Assembly (NCBI GenBank): GCA_035235625.1
Contig: CP141147.1
Location: 25,960,756-26,024,755, forward strand
Length of the DNA: 64,000 nt
From: Saururus chinensis
Lineage: Eukaryota; Streptophyta; Magnoliopsida; Piperales; Saururaceae
Direction: 5' to 3'
Part shown: one piece after another, positions 1 to 11,751 of the stretch
How positions within the stretch are numbered: the stretch's first letter is position 1
Layout of the letters: each line of letters begins with the position of its first letter
Position numbers and translations under genes: made by a program
The notes under the pieces: model-generated
What the model saw: only the letters and a program-made list of their open reading frames with translations
Database searches by the model: none
Told to the model about the DNA's origin: nothing

Positions 1-525
1 TTCGATGTTGATAGTGATATTAAAACCATTGCTGAGTTTGTTAAACTCACCCCTCTTAGTGTGTTTTGATTTGGGGCTGCGTGGTGCGACACGTAGACGG
101 ACAGGATCTCCTCTTCGAGGAAAGGTCGGAGGTGGCTTGGATATGATCATGGAGATCGTTGTGTGACTTACCTTCTTTTGTTTCATGCTTTATGTCAGAA
201 CCTTTGTGTAGGGTTCTTGTTTTGGATTTATGTCATATTTTACAGTTGTGATGCTTATGACTTATTTTGAGCCGATGTGGGCTTTACTTAAACTAAGCTT
301 GTGGGTTTGAGATTGTTGTTTACTTTGTGATAAGCAACCCTTTTCTTTCCCTTTTATTTACTCTTGCTCAAAGGATTGTGCGCTCTCCGTGTTTCTGTTA
401 ATCGCCCGTGGTTAGGGTTAAGTCTTCAGCTAGATCGTTTCTCAATCTTCACTTCGTCACCCCCGTGCGCTTGACCGGCCCTTGGACCGGGTTCGGCTCG
501 GGTCAGGCATCGCGGGGGTGTGACA
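1..525 (+). mobile_element. 3' part of a gypsy-type LTR (5' LTR of a broken element)
   Basis: The stretch ends in gggggtgtgaca, a typical 3' end of plant Ty3/gypsy LTRs, and a primer-binding-site-like sequence follows at once. It is clearly the same family as the complete LTR at 40207-43766 (other strand): both carry the block around ctcacccctctt, tttgatttggggctgcg, tggtgcgacacg and cagacggacagg in the same order. The 5' part of the LTR lies outside the window. Confidence 0.85.
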
Positions 526-531
526 GAGTTT

Positions 532-544
532 TTGGTATTGGAGC
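532..544 (+). other. Retrotransposon primer binding site (tRNA-Met type, diverged)
   Basis: The sequence ttggtattggagc begins six bases after the LTR end. It resembles tggtatcagagc, the usual complement of the initiator tRNA-Met 3' end in plant LTR elements, with two differences. Its position between the LTR and gag supports the call. Confidence 0.65.
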
Positions 545-659
545 ACATCTTTGTCCAAGAGTAAATAGGGTTTGTGTGACAAGTCTTGCTTGCTTGCTTG
601 TTTGTGTGTTTTCTGCTTGTTTGGCTGTGTGCTTTCGGGTTGTTAGGCTGTACGATTAA

Positions 660-2325
660 CGGCTGGTCGTTGTGTAGATGGCTGGTCCTAATCATGCAGG
701 CGCTAATAACCATCGCGGTGCTCGTGACCCAAGGGTGGACGATGTGTTGACCGCCATTGAAGGGTTGACACAAGTGTTCCAGGCTAAGCACGTGAGTGGT
801 AGCAGTTCTGAGTCTCTTTCACTTGAGGGATTCAAGAAGCTTAATCCCCCTAGCTTCAAGGGTGGATTGGACACCTCTGTGGCGGATAATTGGAGGCTTC
901 ATACGGAGAAGATCTTTAGTGCTTGATGTTGCTCGGACGAGGAGAAGACTAGACTTGCAGTCTTCACGTTCGAGGGCGAAGCTCAGAGGTGGTGGTTATC
1001 GATGGAGCGTCAGAGGTTCCATGGCCGAGAGGACATTCCATGGGAGGAGTTCTTGTCAGCCTTTAACGACAAGTACTTCCCTCTTCATGTCCGAGAGGAG
1101 AAGAAGAAGAGTTTCTCAGTTTGCAGCAGGGTTCTATGACGGTCTTGGCTTATGAGACCCGTTTTGTAGAGCTTGAGCGCTTTGCTCCTCGCTTCTTCAG
1201 CGATGAGTATGAGCGGGCATGTAAGTTTGAGGACGGTCTTAAGCCTTTCATCAAAGGCCGAGTCGTGTCATTCAGGCACAAGACCCTTGCTGAGGTACTT
1301 GAGACGGCCATCGCTGTGGAGCGTCATTCCGATGAGTATATCCGGAGGAGAGGGCAGCAGCAGCAGCCTAAGAGGTCGAGGGCGGAGGATAGCCGTAACC
1401 GCCAGGATCATAAGCGGCGTGATACCCGTCATGTGAGGCATAACACTCAGCATATGCAGTAGGATCCTCAGGACCGCCGTGCTAGTGTGACTTGCTATGA
1501 TTGTCGGCAGAAGGGGCACTATGCCAATGAGTGTCCATAGAGGGCTGGTCGTGCTCAGAGACGTGCACCGATGACACCTAATACTGGTCCCAGGCAGCCG
1601 GGTGTACCACCGGCGAGAGCACCTACTGAGCAGCCCGATGGCAAGGGGAAGAAGCCGGCTCATGATGGGAGAGTCTTTGCTATTTCAGTGCAGGAGGCGG
1701 CTAACTCTTTGGGCATGGTGGAAGGTATGATTCTCATTGCCTCCCACTATGCTAGAGTGTTATTTGATACTGGTTCCTCTCATTCTTTTGTGTCTCCTCG
1801 TTTTGCTCATGAGTTGGATGATGGTTCTCTATGGTTGTGTATTGACTACCGAATGCTTAATTAGGTAACCATCAAGAACAAGTACCCTTTGCCTAGATTT
1901 TGATGATTTGTTTGATCAGTTGTAGCAGGCACAGGTATTTTCTAAGATCGATTTGAGATCGGGTTATCACCAACTTCGGATCCGTCCTGATGATGTTGCA
2001 AAAACGGCTTTCTATACCCGATATGGGCATTATGAGTTCTTAGTTATGCCTTTTGGTCTTACTAATGCACCTGCCTCATTTATGGACTTGATGAACCGAG
2101 TCTTTCTGCCTTATCTTGATCAGTTTGTGATTATATTCGTGGATGATATTCTGATCTATTCGGCCAATGAGGAAGAGCATGAAGCACATTTGAGGATTGT
2201 CTTGCGAACTTTACGAGAGCATCAGCTCTTTGCGAAGTTTGACAAGTGTGAATTTTGGCTCAAGAAAGTGCATTTCCTTGGTCACGTTATATCGAGAGAC
2301 GGTGTGGCGGTTGATCCAAATCTTT
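660..2325 (+). pseudogene. Broken Ty3/gypsy gag-pol (gag, zinc knuckle, protease, partial reverse transcriptase)
   Basis: Gag starts near 678 (MAGPNHAGANNHRG) with the usual PPSFKG segment. It continues after stops and frame changes with the arginine-rich gag end at 1121-1462. A CCHC zinc knuckle (CYDCRQKGHYANEC) is encoded near 1492-1536. The aspartic protease motif LFDTGSSHSFVS lies near 1759-1794. The text then jumps from FAHELD to DGSLWLCIDYRMLN near 1818, so the protease end and the reverse transcriptase start are missing. The reverse transcriptase core follows ([39 protein letters not shown]) and stops near 2320 where unrelated sequence begins. RNase H and integrase are absent. Several stops and frameshifts make it non-functional. 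The chromovirus-like clade is inferred from the long LTR and primer site only. Confidence 0.9.
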
Positions 2326-3649
2326 TCCCATTCTTCTTCTTCTCTCTTCTTTCTATGTGTGATCGTTCAAGGTACCGCTTGTGCCTACATCGGGCACAAT
2401 AGGCATTGAAAATGAAAATCTTCTTCTTCGATGCTAGCAACCTTTTATTGATGCGTGATAGTTAACAATCAAGGAATTTGATAGTCAGGCATTAGACATC
2501 CAACAGTTCACAATCGAGGCAGTTGATAATAGTGTGTTTAAAATTTGATTTATATTTTGTTTTATCTATTTATTTTGTTAAGGTAGTTTATTGTGAATGC
2601 TTAGGGAGATATTGTCTCTTATAATGTTTCCTTATTATTGTAATAAATTTGATTCTCGACTGTTGACTGTCAGTATGAGGTTTTACTTAGCATTAGAAAA
2701 AAATTAATTAAAAATAAAATGCACTCTTAGTTTTGAGTAGTTTAACATGTTTATAGATTTATTTTTTAGTATTTGAACTTGTAGAGAAAAAAAGTTAATT
2801 CTTAATAGCTCTGACGGCTAGTTGGCGAGTGGACTTGCTAGATCCAAGAGGGAGGAAAATGAGGCGACCGAGGACGAAAAGGGGAAGAGGATAGAGAGGA
2901 GTGGAGGAGGAGGAAAGAGAAGGAGAGGGGGAGAGGGGGGAGGGGAGGAGGGGGAGGTAGTGGTAGAAGAGGAAATGGGGAGAAGGCGATGGTGGAGGAG
3001 GTGGTGAAGACAAAGTTAAATAAAACATAGTTGGTGGCAAAGACAACATAGTTAGCAGAAGAGGCGGAAGTCGATGGTGGAGCCAATAGAGGAGGTAGCA
3101 GAATTGAAGTTTGAGCTGCCAAAATGAAGAAAATGTGAATGGGGCCTTTTAGATAATTCATGTCACATGTGTAAAGGTTTATATATGCATAGGGCTATTT
3201 TCTGTATTACGTGAGGATATGAGATATTTTGTATAATAAATTATATCATAGGACTATTTTGGCAAAGTCCTCGTAGGGGATCCACTTTTCTCAATTCAAT
3301 CATGGGCAAAAGTAAGATTTTAATGTAAAAAATGTGTGGTAAGAATACGATTTTCTAATAAAGAGAACCGAATCAGTGTGGGACCCACCAGTTGAATCCA
3401 ACATTAATGGTGTAGCCCGCATAGAGGAATGCTACATTGACATGATAACATCTGTGATGAATTTATTTTATCATCTAAATATTGGTGATTAGTGGCAAAA
3501 AAAATTAGCCCTACCAATCAAGAATATATGATGATGAAGTAGATTGATCACCTTTACATCACTAAAGCAATTTCCTTAATATAAATAAAAATTTTAAGTA
3601 TCTAGTAAGGAACTATTTGTGCTCAGACTTCTTCAAATGATGATACTTA

Positions 3650-3840
3650 ATTATTGCCTCCATCTTATTTTAATAGTCTTAGTTATAAAAAATTATCCCA
3701 TATTAAAATTTAATTTTAAGTTGTCAATTTTATGTGGATGAAGGGAAAAAATAATGGATGAGTAAAAAAGACAATTAATTAGCTTATTTAAATCTCATTT
3801 TATTTATAAATTAAACTATCAATATGGGACATAAGAGTAT
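3650..3840. mobile_element. Stowaway-like MITE (diverged)
   Basis: The left end reads cctccatcttattttaatag and the right end, read on the other strand, is actcttatgtcccatattga followed by tagttta. They form an imperfect terminal inverted repeat about 190 bp apart, and the interior is very AT-rich. Similar ends occur at 27903-28003 and 28757-28862. No target duplication beyond TA could be fixed. Confidence 0.45.
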
Positions 3841-3989
3841 GATTTAGGCAAAATGCACTAGTTATTACGTTGATCACCTAGTTAATTAAAAGAAATCTCA
3901 CACGCATATTTTTATGTAACTCTCTCATTTTATCCTCTCTCCTAGAGCTAGGGAAGCGCCATCTCATCATCTTTGCCCTCATTGACATA

Positions 3990-4079
3990 TCGTTTTAGCT
4001 AGAGCAATCTTTACTCCATTGTTCTATATTAATATCGTTTTAGCTAGAGCAATCTTTACTCCATTGTTCTATATTAATA
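3990..4079. repeat. Exact 45-bp tandem duplication
   Basis: The segment starting tcgttttagctagagcaatc and ending in ctatattaata occurs twice in a row with a 45-bp period and no visible mismatch, so the duplication is recent. Confidence 0.85.
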
Positions 4080-5331
4080 GTTTGATTTAGTTTTCAGAAA
4101 ATAAAGTAAAATTAGTTTATTTTTTAAAACCAAATTAGGCTATTAATGTGAAAAATAAAAAATATAACAATTAGATGAAAGTTAGCTCGTGCTCCTTCAC
4201 AGTGGGCATTTGCTGGTGATGAAAACAAAGGCCAAGGTTGAGTCGGCCAAACCAGAGCGACTAATCAAGTGATTTAGTTGGACTGAATCAGTGAGCCGAA
4301 GTAAACTTTGTGTAAGGCCCACTTCTCAAGTTCAACCAAAACTCACATGGAAGTATTTGTTGTGTGAATATCACTGCCCTTTATTTTGATGGTGTTCACA
4401 GGTTGGGGCAAGCCATCATATTAATATTTGATGGTAACCCCAACTATTGATGGTTCCCACAGAATGTGTTGGCTAAGTATGCAAGCGGCCTAATGATATG
4501 GTATCCCTATATTTGCTTAGTAATATCATCATAAAACTCTTTTTCATCACAATGCTGATTTGAGAGATGAGAAGCATACCGTTGTTGCAATTTTATTTTT
4601 TGGCTTCTACGTAAAATTTCTTCATCCATGCTTCAGCACTATCTCTAATACTTCCTATCTTCATTTTTCCTTTTAATTTGCTCGCATAATACTGCACTTA
4701 CAAAGTTGTGGAAGTATATATGAGGTGTGCATGTTCCTAGCAAAATCCTTTTCTTCATATGGAAAGCATATGCAAGTTATATTTTGCCCAATAAGCCGAA
4801 TTTATATAGGACGAGAGCTCTCCCCCCCCCCCCCCCCGGCCCCCCCTATTTGTTCCCTATGCAATGCCGAGGAAGAATAAAATGATCAATTCAACATGGA
4901 TCACGTCACAAGGTGAGTCAAGTTTAGAAATACTGGCCCCGTTATGAAATGTTTAGGGGAATTCATTTCAGCCTTCTCTTAGATTTGATTGAGAAAATTA
5001 CGTGATTAGAGAGATATTGATTAAACTCAATTCTTTACACTCACGTAGAAGATATAGTATTTGATGATTTATCCAGTCAAGATCGAGCAGTGTTTAGGGA
5101 TGAAGCCAGTAATATTGTCCACAGCTTTAGCATTGTAAAACAATGGGTTATTAAAAAAAGGCTTCACAGAAGTGGTGATTGAAGGGTACCCGTTAACTCT
5201 GAAGTGATTAATGTTGTTCATAATGCAGAGACAACAGAAATGTCATGGGGTCACCTTATTAATTCATCAGGCCAAAACTTCAGCTCCTTCAATTCCTTCA
5301 CCTTTATCAAAAGAGTAGTAGTAGTTCTAAC

Positions 5332-6140
5332 CATGGAAAGCCGTATCAATACGCATAAAAGTATCAATGATCATAGATACAGATACACACCGATAATACA
5401 CTTAATACACGCCAAAACGGACATAAACCCTTTTATAAATATAAACAAATATTATAACTAATAATATATTATTATAATATTTTTTTATAACATAATAAAA
5501 CCATATAATACCATATCAATCGATAAATGTATTCTAAAATTAGTTCATTTAAAACCATATACTATTACACTCTCTGTCCCATATTAATATTAGTCATTCT
5601 TTCTCATATTAAATACTTTAAACTTAGTTTATTTTAAAAATAAATAATATACTTAATATAAGTCTTACATGTTTAAATAAATATATATTTGTGGAACACT
5701 ATATGTAAAAAAATAATTATATAAATTGCATAAACCTACCTAAATTGATCTTATATAACTTTAAAAATATTATTTTTAATATAATAAAAACTTAAATTTT
5801 TTAAAAAATTAGGTTTAAATTATGTTTTTGTTTTTAAGGAAAAATTTTATAAAAAAAATTAATTTTTTTTTCAAAAAAAAAATAATTTTTTTTTCAAAAA
5901 AAAAATAATTTTTTTTTCAAAAAAAAAATAATTTTTTTAATTAAAAAATAATTTTTTAAAATAAGATAATTAATTTTTAAACAATATATCGATACATATC
6001 AGCCATATTAATACAATACAACCAATAATACACATCAATAATACATGTGGGGGACGTATTGCCCCCTATATCGTATCGGTCTCGACCGATACAGATACAT
6101 ATCGACCGATACGCACCCGTATCCGATACGGCTTTCCATA
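5332..6140. mobile_element. Non-autonomous DNA transposon with TIRs and an 8-bp target duplication
   Basis: The left end is catggaaagccgtatc. The right end, on the other strand, is tatggaaagccgtatc. The element is flanked on both sides by gttctaac (5324-5331 and 6141-6148). The interior holds many gtatcg/cgatac motifs near both ends and four copies of an A/T palindromic unit (aataatttttttt plus c plus an A run) at about 5850-5950. No transposase is present. An 8-bp duplication fits hAT and a 9-bp one would fit MULE; one extra base is ambiguous at the left border, so the superfamily is left open. Confidence 0.75.
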
Positions 6141-6148
6141 GTTCTAAC

Positions 6149-6779
6149 AATATGCGGTGAATCATTACGCTTGATGGCTCATTAGTTAGACCATCAAGTA
6201 AAGGACTTGCTTTGTAGTAATTAATTGCAGGATAATTCACCTAACATTGTTAGAACAGCCCACTCCTGTGATTATTTGATGTACTTGTAATCGTTTACAA
6301 GCATGACAAACCAAAATGATGTATGCAATTATGCAAGGATATGAATTGCTTGTACAACAACAAAAAAAAAACCGAAGCACAAATTTAACAACAAAAGAGT
6401 CAACATAATTCATGTTCTAGGGTTTCCTTTTCTATCCCACAGTTATCTTCATTTGTAGATAATAGGCGGGTAGATGAGTCAATACCCGAACCACCACCCT
6501 TGCGGAGTGCTAAAGGGGATTCCAAAGACAGCATCCCCAGCTACACAAGGACCCCATCTTCCCCCCCCTTTACCACCATGCAAGGATTCTACGCGCGGTT
6601 CGTTCTTGACTCCAAACCTCTCTGCAACTTCTCCCTTAATTTTCACCTTCCTCTCCTCTCCCTTATGATCATATGTCCATTTTTTCTTCCTCTTAATGCA
6701 GGAGAGAAGAGGAGCTTATTACATATAATTATGACTATATTTTATAGCTATTATTACTGTTGTTCTTAGCTTTGTTTGA
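6149..6779. other. 3' flank of the HD-Zip IV gene
   Basis: This stretch lies directly downstream of the minus-strand stop codon at 6780-6782, so part of it should be 3' UTR. I could not fix a polyadenylation site. Nothing else is recognised. Confidence 0.4.
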
Positions 6780-9700
6780 TCAGGTCTCGCACTGGAGGGC
6801 AGCTTTGATCTTCTGCACGGTGCAGGAGATGAGGTTGTTCACCGTCTCCACCGATTCCATTGTCAACTTGGCCGTCGGCAGGCTGTTCACCAGTATCTGG
6901 AACGCTACCGTCAGCAGTGACCCTCCCACCCTCTGCTGTGACAGGTCGGCATTCCCGTCGTCCTGGCTGCCGGGGCCATCAGGCACGATGGCAAAGCCGG
7001 AGGGGAGGAGGGCCACGCAGGCAGAGTCCCCTCCGTTCATGACCACGTGCATGGCCGGAATGTCCACCGGCGCATACACCACCAGCGACCCCGCCGCGTC
7101 TACGCACGTCTCTTGCAGTATCAGCATCCCGTTATGGTTCGCATTCATGGCCTGCACAGCAACACCCACGGATCACACAAAAATTTGACAACAATCTTTT
7201 GACGTGATGTGCGAGGCCAGATCACCGCCCCATTTCTTACTTTTGGCTCAAAAAAGTCGCCAGTAAAAGCTAAAGCTGTCCTGTATGCTTGTTTCCAGCT
7301 ACGGCTACTTTCAAGCCTACAATGGCATGGGGACCAGAAAGGCTGACAAGATTGACACAGCCATGGCGGCTGCAACTGGAAAGCGATCGTAGACTGACGC
7401 AAGAAAGGCTATGACGGCCATTGCAGACTTTTGTACAGGTTAAAAGTGAAAACAGAAAAAGGGAGAGAGAGAGAGGTGTGAACGTTACACTGGCGCGGAG
7501 GAGGGAGACAGAGTTGCCGGGGTCCTGGCCCTTGGCGATGTGGGCCATCTCCTGCATGGGCCCGCCGTTGGAGAGGATGTCCCACTCGCTGCGCAGGCGC
7601 TCGTCCCGGAGGAACTCGAAGAGGCGTTGGGAAGAGACGGGCAACCATACGGAGGTGGCAGCGCTAAGCACCACGCCCGGCGGCTCCCCAGGGTCGTCCA
7701 TGCTCTTCCTCGTCATCACCCTTACGTCCTCCCCGATGCCTCCACCGCCCCCCGGGCCGGAGGGGGCGGCGATCTTGCTCCACTGGTGCACGCTCGACGC
7801 GCACACCCCCGCACAGAAGTTGTCCGTCATTCTCTGCGCCAGCTTCAACATGCTCTTCCGCCCCGCCGGCGTTATGCCTGTCATTTTTTTGTATGTAATT
7901 AGTCACTAATCCCAAAACACAACCAATTAACTAATCATCATTAACATAAAAGAGTTCAGCAAATAATATTGATTTCATAACCTCTGATTAGTTGGACCAA
8001 ATACTTTCACATAAATAGAGCTATTAATTTAGCTTATTTTGAATAACTAAATAGAACTATTAATTTAGCTAATAAGGTCTACAAATTTTGAGGAACCTAT
8101 TAGACGAGATCATTATCCTAAATTAATTACATTCTATTAGATGAGATCGCGAGAAACAAGTTAATTAAGAACCCTTATCAATCAAAGATTACGTAAGACG
8201 GTTAATAAAGAAAATACCAATGATTAACTTCAGGCAAAACCATTAGATTTCTGCAAAAGGCCACTTTCTCTCTCGCTTAAATACATGATCATGATGAATG
8301 ATGAAATAAAAACAAGTTGGGTGAATCATAATCAAGGGTAGATTATAGACCATTCAGCTAATTAAAATGAAATTAAGAATTACCGGTGTGGTCACGGGAG
8401 GGGAGGGAGGAGGACATGAGTATGGCAAGGCACTCGCACTGGCGCTGCAGGGCGGCCACCCACCGCTGGGCGCCGAACCCCATCCCGGCCCCCAGCACCG
8501 GCCGGTACAGCCGGTGGACCTCGCTCTCGTCGTACTCCGCATGCTCGACCCACGTTACCTGCGCCCACGCGTTCGAACCCACGTCAATCCCACCACATGT
8601 GTTAAACAGACAAACACCCTACCAACATATATAAATTTACTGTTCAAGCTATCTGTTTATAAACACCCCACAGGACTCAGAAGAAACCAACCAACAAACA
8701 ATGGATGGTGATTTTCAACACTCAATGAATTTGACGTTAAATCACACCCAATTTGATCATTCATGGCAATCTATTTGCAGGTGGGTGTGGATGGAGGAGC
8801 AATCCTGGGGGCTTGGGAGTGTACTCCAGATGGGATATGATAAGAAAATAGCTGAGAGGCAGTGGATGAGGTCATGGAAAGGTCCACCACAGATTTGAAT
8901 GACGATTTGGGCTGCAACCATGTTGACTGTTTAATCAAAAAAACTTTATCTGCTGATGCTTGGTTTCAGGGGAGGGTGATGATGCATTATAAAAATGCGC
9001 AAATCATGAGCAAGTAAATAATATAAATACTGGATTAGAAGACTACTGTGAGAGGCTTCCAGCCCCAAGGGCGAGGAAGTTAATGTGCTGGATGAGTAGG
9101 ACAAGGATCGGTATTAGAGGCTTCCATTAATAAAGAAAAGGTGCAAGGATTAGAATAAGGGAAGTAGGCAAATAAGGGGCTTTAAGATATCTGGGGGCAG
9201 TAATCAAGGAAGAAGAAGAAGCATCTAAAGGGTTTTTTTTTGTTAAGAAGAGACAAGGCAGTAGCAGAATAGAAGGTCAAGATTCCTTGAGAAAATTAAG
9301 TAATGGAGTAGTTTATTTGGATGCCCCTAGATAGATGCACAGAGATGGGTTCCCGTGAAACTTTGCTTGCTTCCACTTGCATCAGACCCAACAAGGTTCC
9401 AGACTTCCAGAAAGCGAGCGCGCAGAGTGGAGTAGACCCAAAGGAAATTGAGATTTGAGAATTGGGATAGCTGCTCCAGGTCCATGTAGACTCTATAAAA
9501 ATGGCTAAAATAATAGGCTCTAGTACTTGCGAATGCCAGAAATCAAGACCCAAAAAAAAGTCATTGCCATGAAAATAACTCATAGGGGTGTGTGCAAGAA
9601 GAAAATGAGTTTTGCCTTGGAGTATCCATTGGGCATGTCATGAACAAGGCACCCAGAAGGGAGCCTCCTGCAGTTCATGTACGCGGGCCCCGCCGGGTTC

Positions 9701-11751
9701 TCCCTGATGCTGTCAATGGACACATCCACCACAGCCCACACGCCTTCTGCAAGCTGCTTGCAGAACCTGAGAAAGCTCACTTCCCGGATTGGTACCAGTG
9801 GGGAGAGGACCTGCAACTCAGCTTGCATCTAAAAAGAGAGAAAAATATCAGTAGTGAACAAAACCATCTAAAAAACAACGTCAAAACAGAACTGCTGTAT
9901 CAGCAGCAGACTCACCAGCTGAAGCGCCCCATTTCTAGACCCTCCCATGCCACTCGATATCACGTCAGTTGTGGAGGTTCTCGCAATAACACCCGGAAAC
10001 ATTTCTGCCCATCGACTCTGATACACAATAAAAAACAATGGCATGCGTATTTAGTAGAAGCAAAGTTCCATCAATTAGCAAGTACAAGAACAGATACCAA
10101 AAACAAGTACAAGAAGCTGTGTGAGTGACAGTTGAATCAAGCTAAACACAGATGGAATACAAACAAGCTGATTTTGATCAGCATAAAAGCAGTGAAGAAC
10201 AACGGAAAGGAGAGAAAGGCTGGCTTTACCGCATCCATGAGGGTCTCAACCAGGGCCAAGCTGTTGATGATCACCAGCCCAGTGTCCCTAGTGGCCTCAG
10301 TGACAAATCCCACTGGTTTTGGTCCGATACATCGAGGAAACACTCTAAGATACTCGTCATAGTTCAGTGCATCCTTGCCTCCCTCGAGGGCAGGGAACCA
10401 AAGAGGCTCCATAGACTGGGCCATCTTGACGAGCTCATCCATGGAGGTCAATGCAAGCTCCAGGAACATGGACCTCTCAAGCGAATTATCCATCCCCATA
10501 ACGCTGGGGGGCCTAACGGTGGGCAGCAAAGGCAAATTGGTTGGCACCACTCCGGCCCCAGCAAAATCCGTCCCCGGCGGCATGAGAGTGGGGATGCCGC
10601 CGATCCCGCCGAAGCCATTGCCTCCGACGGCGAGCTCCAGCGCCGAGTTGGGCATGGAAGACGGGACGGCAGCCAGGGCCGTGATGGGCCGGCCTATGAA
10701 CTTCCCGGCCAGGGCGCAGACACGGTCGAGCTCGTCCTTGAGCCGGGCATTCTCGATCCTCAGGTGCTGCTCCTCCAGCGACACCTCGCCAAGCACGGCC
10801 GGGCCACCGCAGTTGCTGCACATGGGCGCCCTCATCGCCTCCCTGATGGACAAGTTCTCCGACCGCAGCTTGTCGTTCTCCTGCCTCAGGATCGCATTCT
10901 CATGGCGCTCTAGTTGAGTCTGCAAAATCCCAAAAAACCCAGCAATGTAAATCTTGTCTAAAAACGAAAAATCTGAAACCGATAATAAGAGCCATAAGAA
11001 TTCAACCTTCATCTGGGTTCGCCGGTTCTGAAACCAGAACTTCACCTGCTTGCTCTCCAAGGAGAGCCTCTTGCTCAGCTCCATCCTTTGCTTTTCATCC
11101 GGATGCGGGCACTCTTTGAACAGCCTGATCAGAACCAAAAAGCAAAAACGAGATCAGAGACAAGGGGACATCATCTGTTGAGGGAGATAAGATGAAAGAG
11201 TGATACGTACGCTTCAAGCTCTTGGATTTGTTGGGGAGTGTGGCGATGATAGCGCTTCTTCCTGGGAGGGTGATCGGCCTCCTGGTCGTCTCCAGAGCCT
11301 CCCTCCATGTTTTCACTCCCAGATCTGCTCTCGTAGTCGTCTTCCTTGGACTTGCCCATCTGGGGCTCGAAATCTCCCCCTGCAGAGGCTCTGGCCATCT
11401 CGCCCCGACCTTCAACGCCCGTCTGCTGCATATATAGCAAGAAAAGGGGAAGGAGAACGAAATCCACGCCCCATTAATAGCCTAGGGAAAATGCCCAAGC
11501 GAAATCCATTGCACAGCAACAGCAGAGAGCAGCAAAAAAGGAAATGGAATTAACATGAGGAAGGAGGCGAATCTGGGCCATACCAGGGCTAGGGAGAGGC
11601 CAGGGGAGCTGGATATGAACTTGGCGGCCGCCATGGTCGGCGGGGCGAAGCGCCGGTGGGTGACGGCGCTGGGAGGCATGCTGTTGAAGGTGATGTCGGC
11701 CACCACTCTTGCACCCGGGCTGCTGTCCAAGAAGCCCCCAAGACTCATCAA
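6780..11751 (-). CDS. ANL2-like: Class IV homeodomain-leucine zipper (HD-Zip IV) transcription factor, ANL2/ROC type
   Basis: Nuclear DNA-binding protein of the GL2/ANL2/PDF2 family, which controls epidermal (L1 layer) gene expression. Nine coding exons read in frame: 11751-11584, 11425-11211, 11124-11007, 10919-10230, 10017-9916, 9828-9616, 8558-8384, 7877-7489, 7151-6780. They give 813 aa, close to the roughly 800 aa usual for ANL2. The N-terminus [20 protein letters not shown] matches the family start. The homeodomain is at about 111-170 ([18 protein letters not shown], then [13 protein letters not shown]). A zipper-loop-zipper follows at about 168-245 with the CSNCGG loop cysteines. The START domain is at about 320-560, followed by the conserved C-terminal region ([34 protein letters not shown]). 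All introns are GT-AG except the one at 8559-9615, which seems to use a GC donor. No stop or frameshift is seen. The paralogue within the family is not certain. Confidence 0.95.

Larger units (their letters stand above)
2326..5323. other. Intergenic, AT-rich, no gene recognised
   Basis: The broken retroelement ends at its left edge. A purine-rich tract (2840-3005) creates open frames that look like low-complexity artefacts. A homopolymer C run sits at about 4822-4847. Two small repeats are listed separately. I see no protein-coding or RNA gene. Confidence 0.6.

Noticed and set aside
2795..3161. Open frames rich in Gly/Glu/Arg or Pro/Ser/Leu
   Set aside because: Product of a purine-rich low-complexity tract; no family similarity and no start context or splice support.
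7421..7909. Plus-strand open frames of 120-162 aa
   Set aside because: They are the antisense of the well-supported HD-Zip IV exon at 7489-7877.
10152..10917. Plus-strand open frames of up to 253 aa
   Set aside because: Antisense of the largest HD-Zip IV exon (10230-10919), whose minus-strand frame matches the family throughout.
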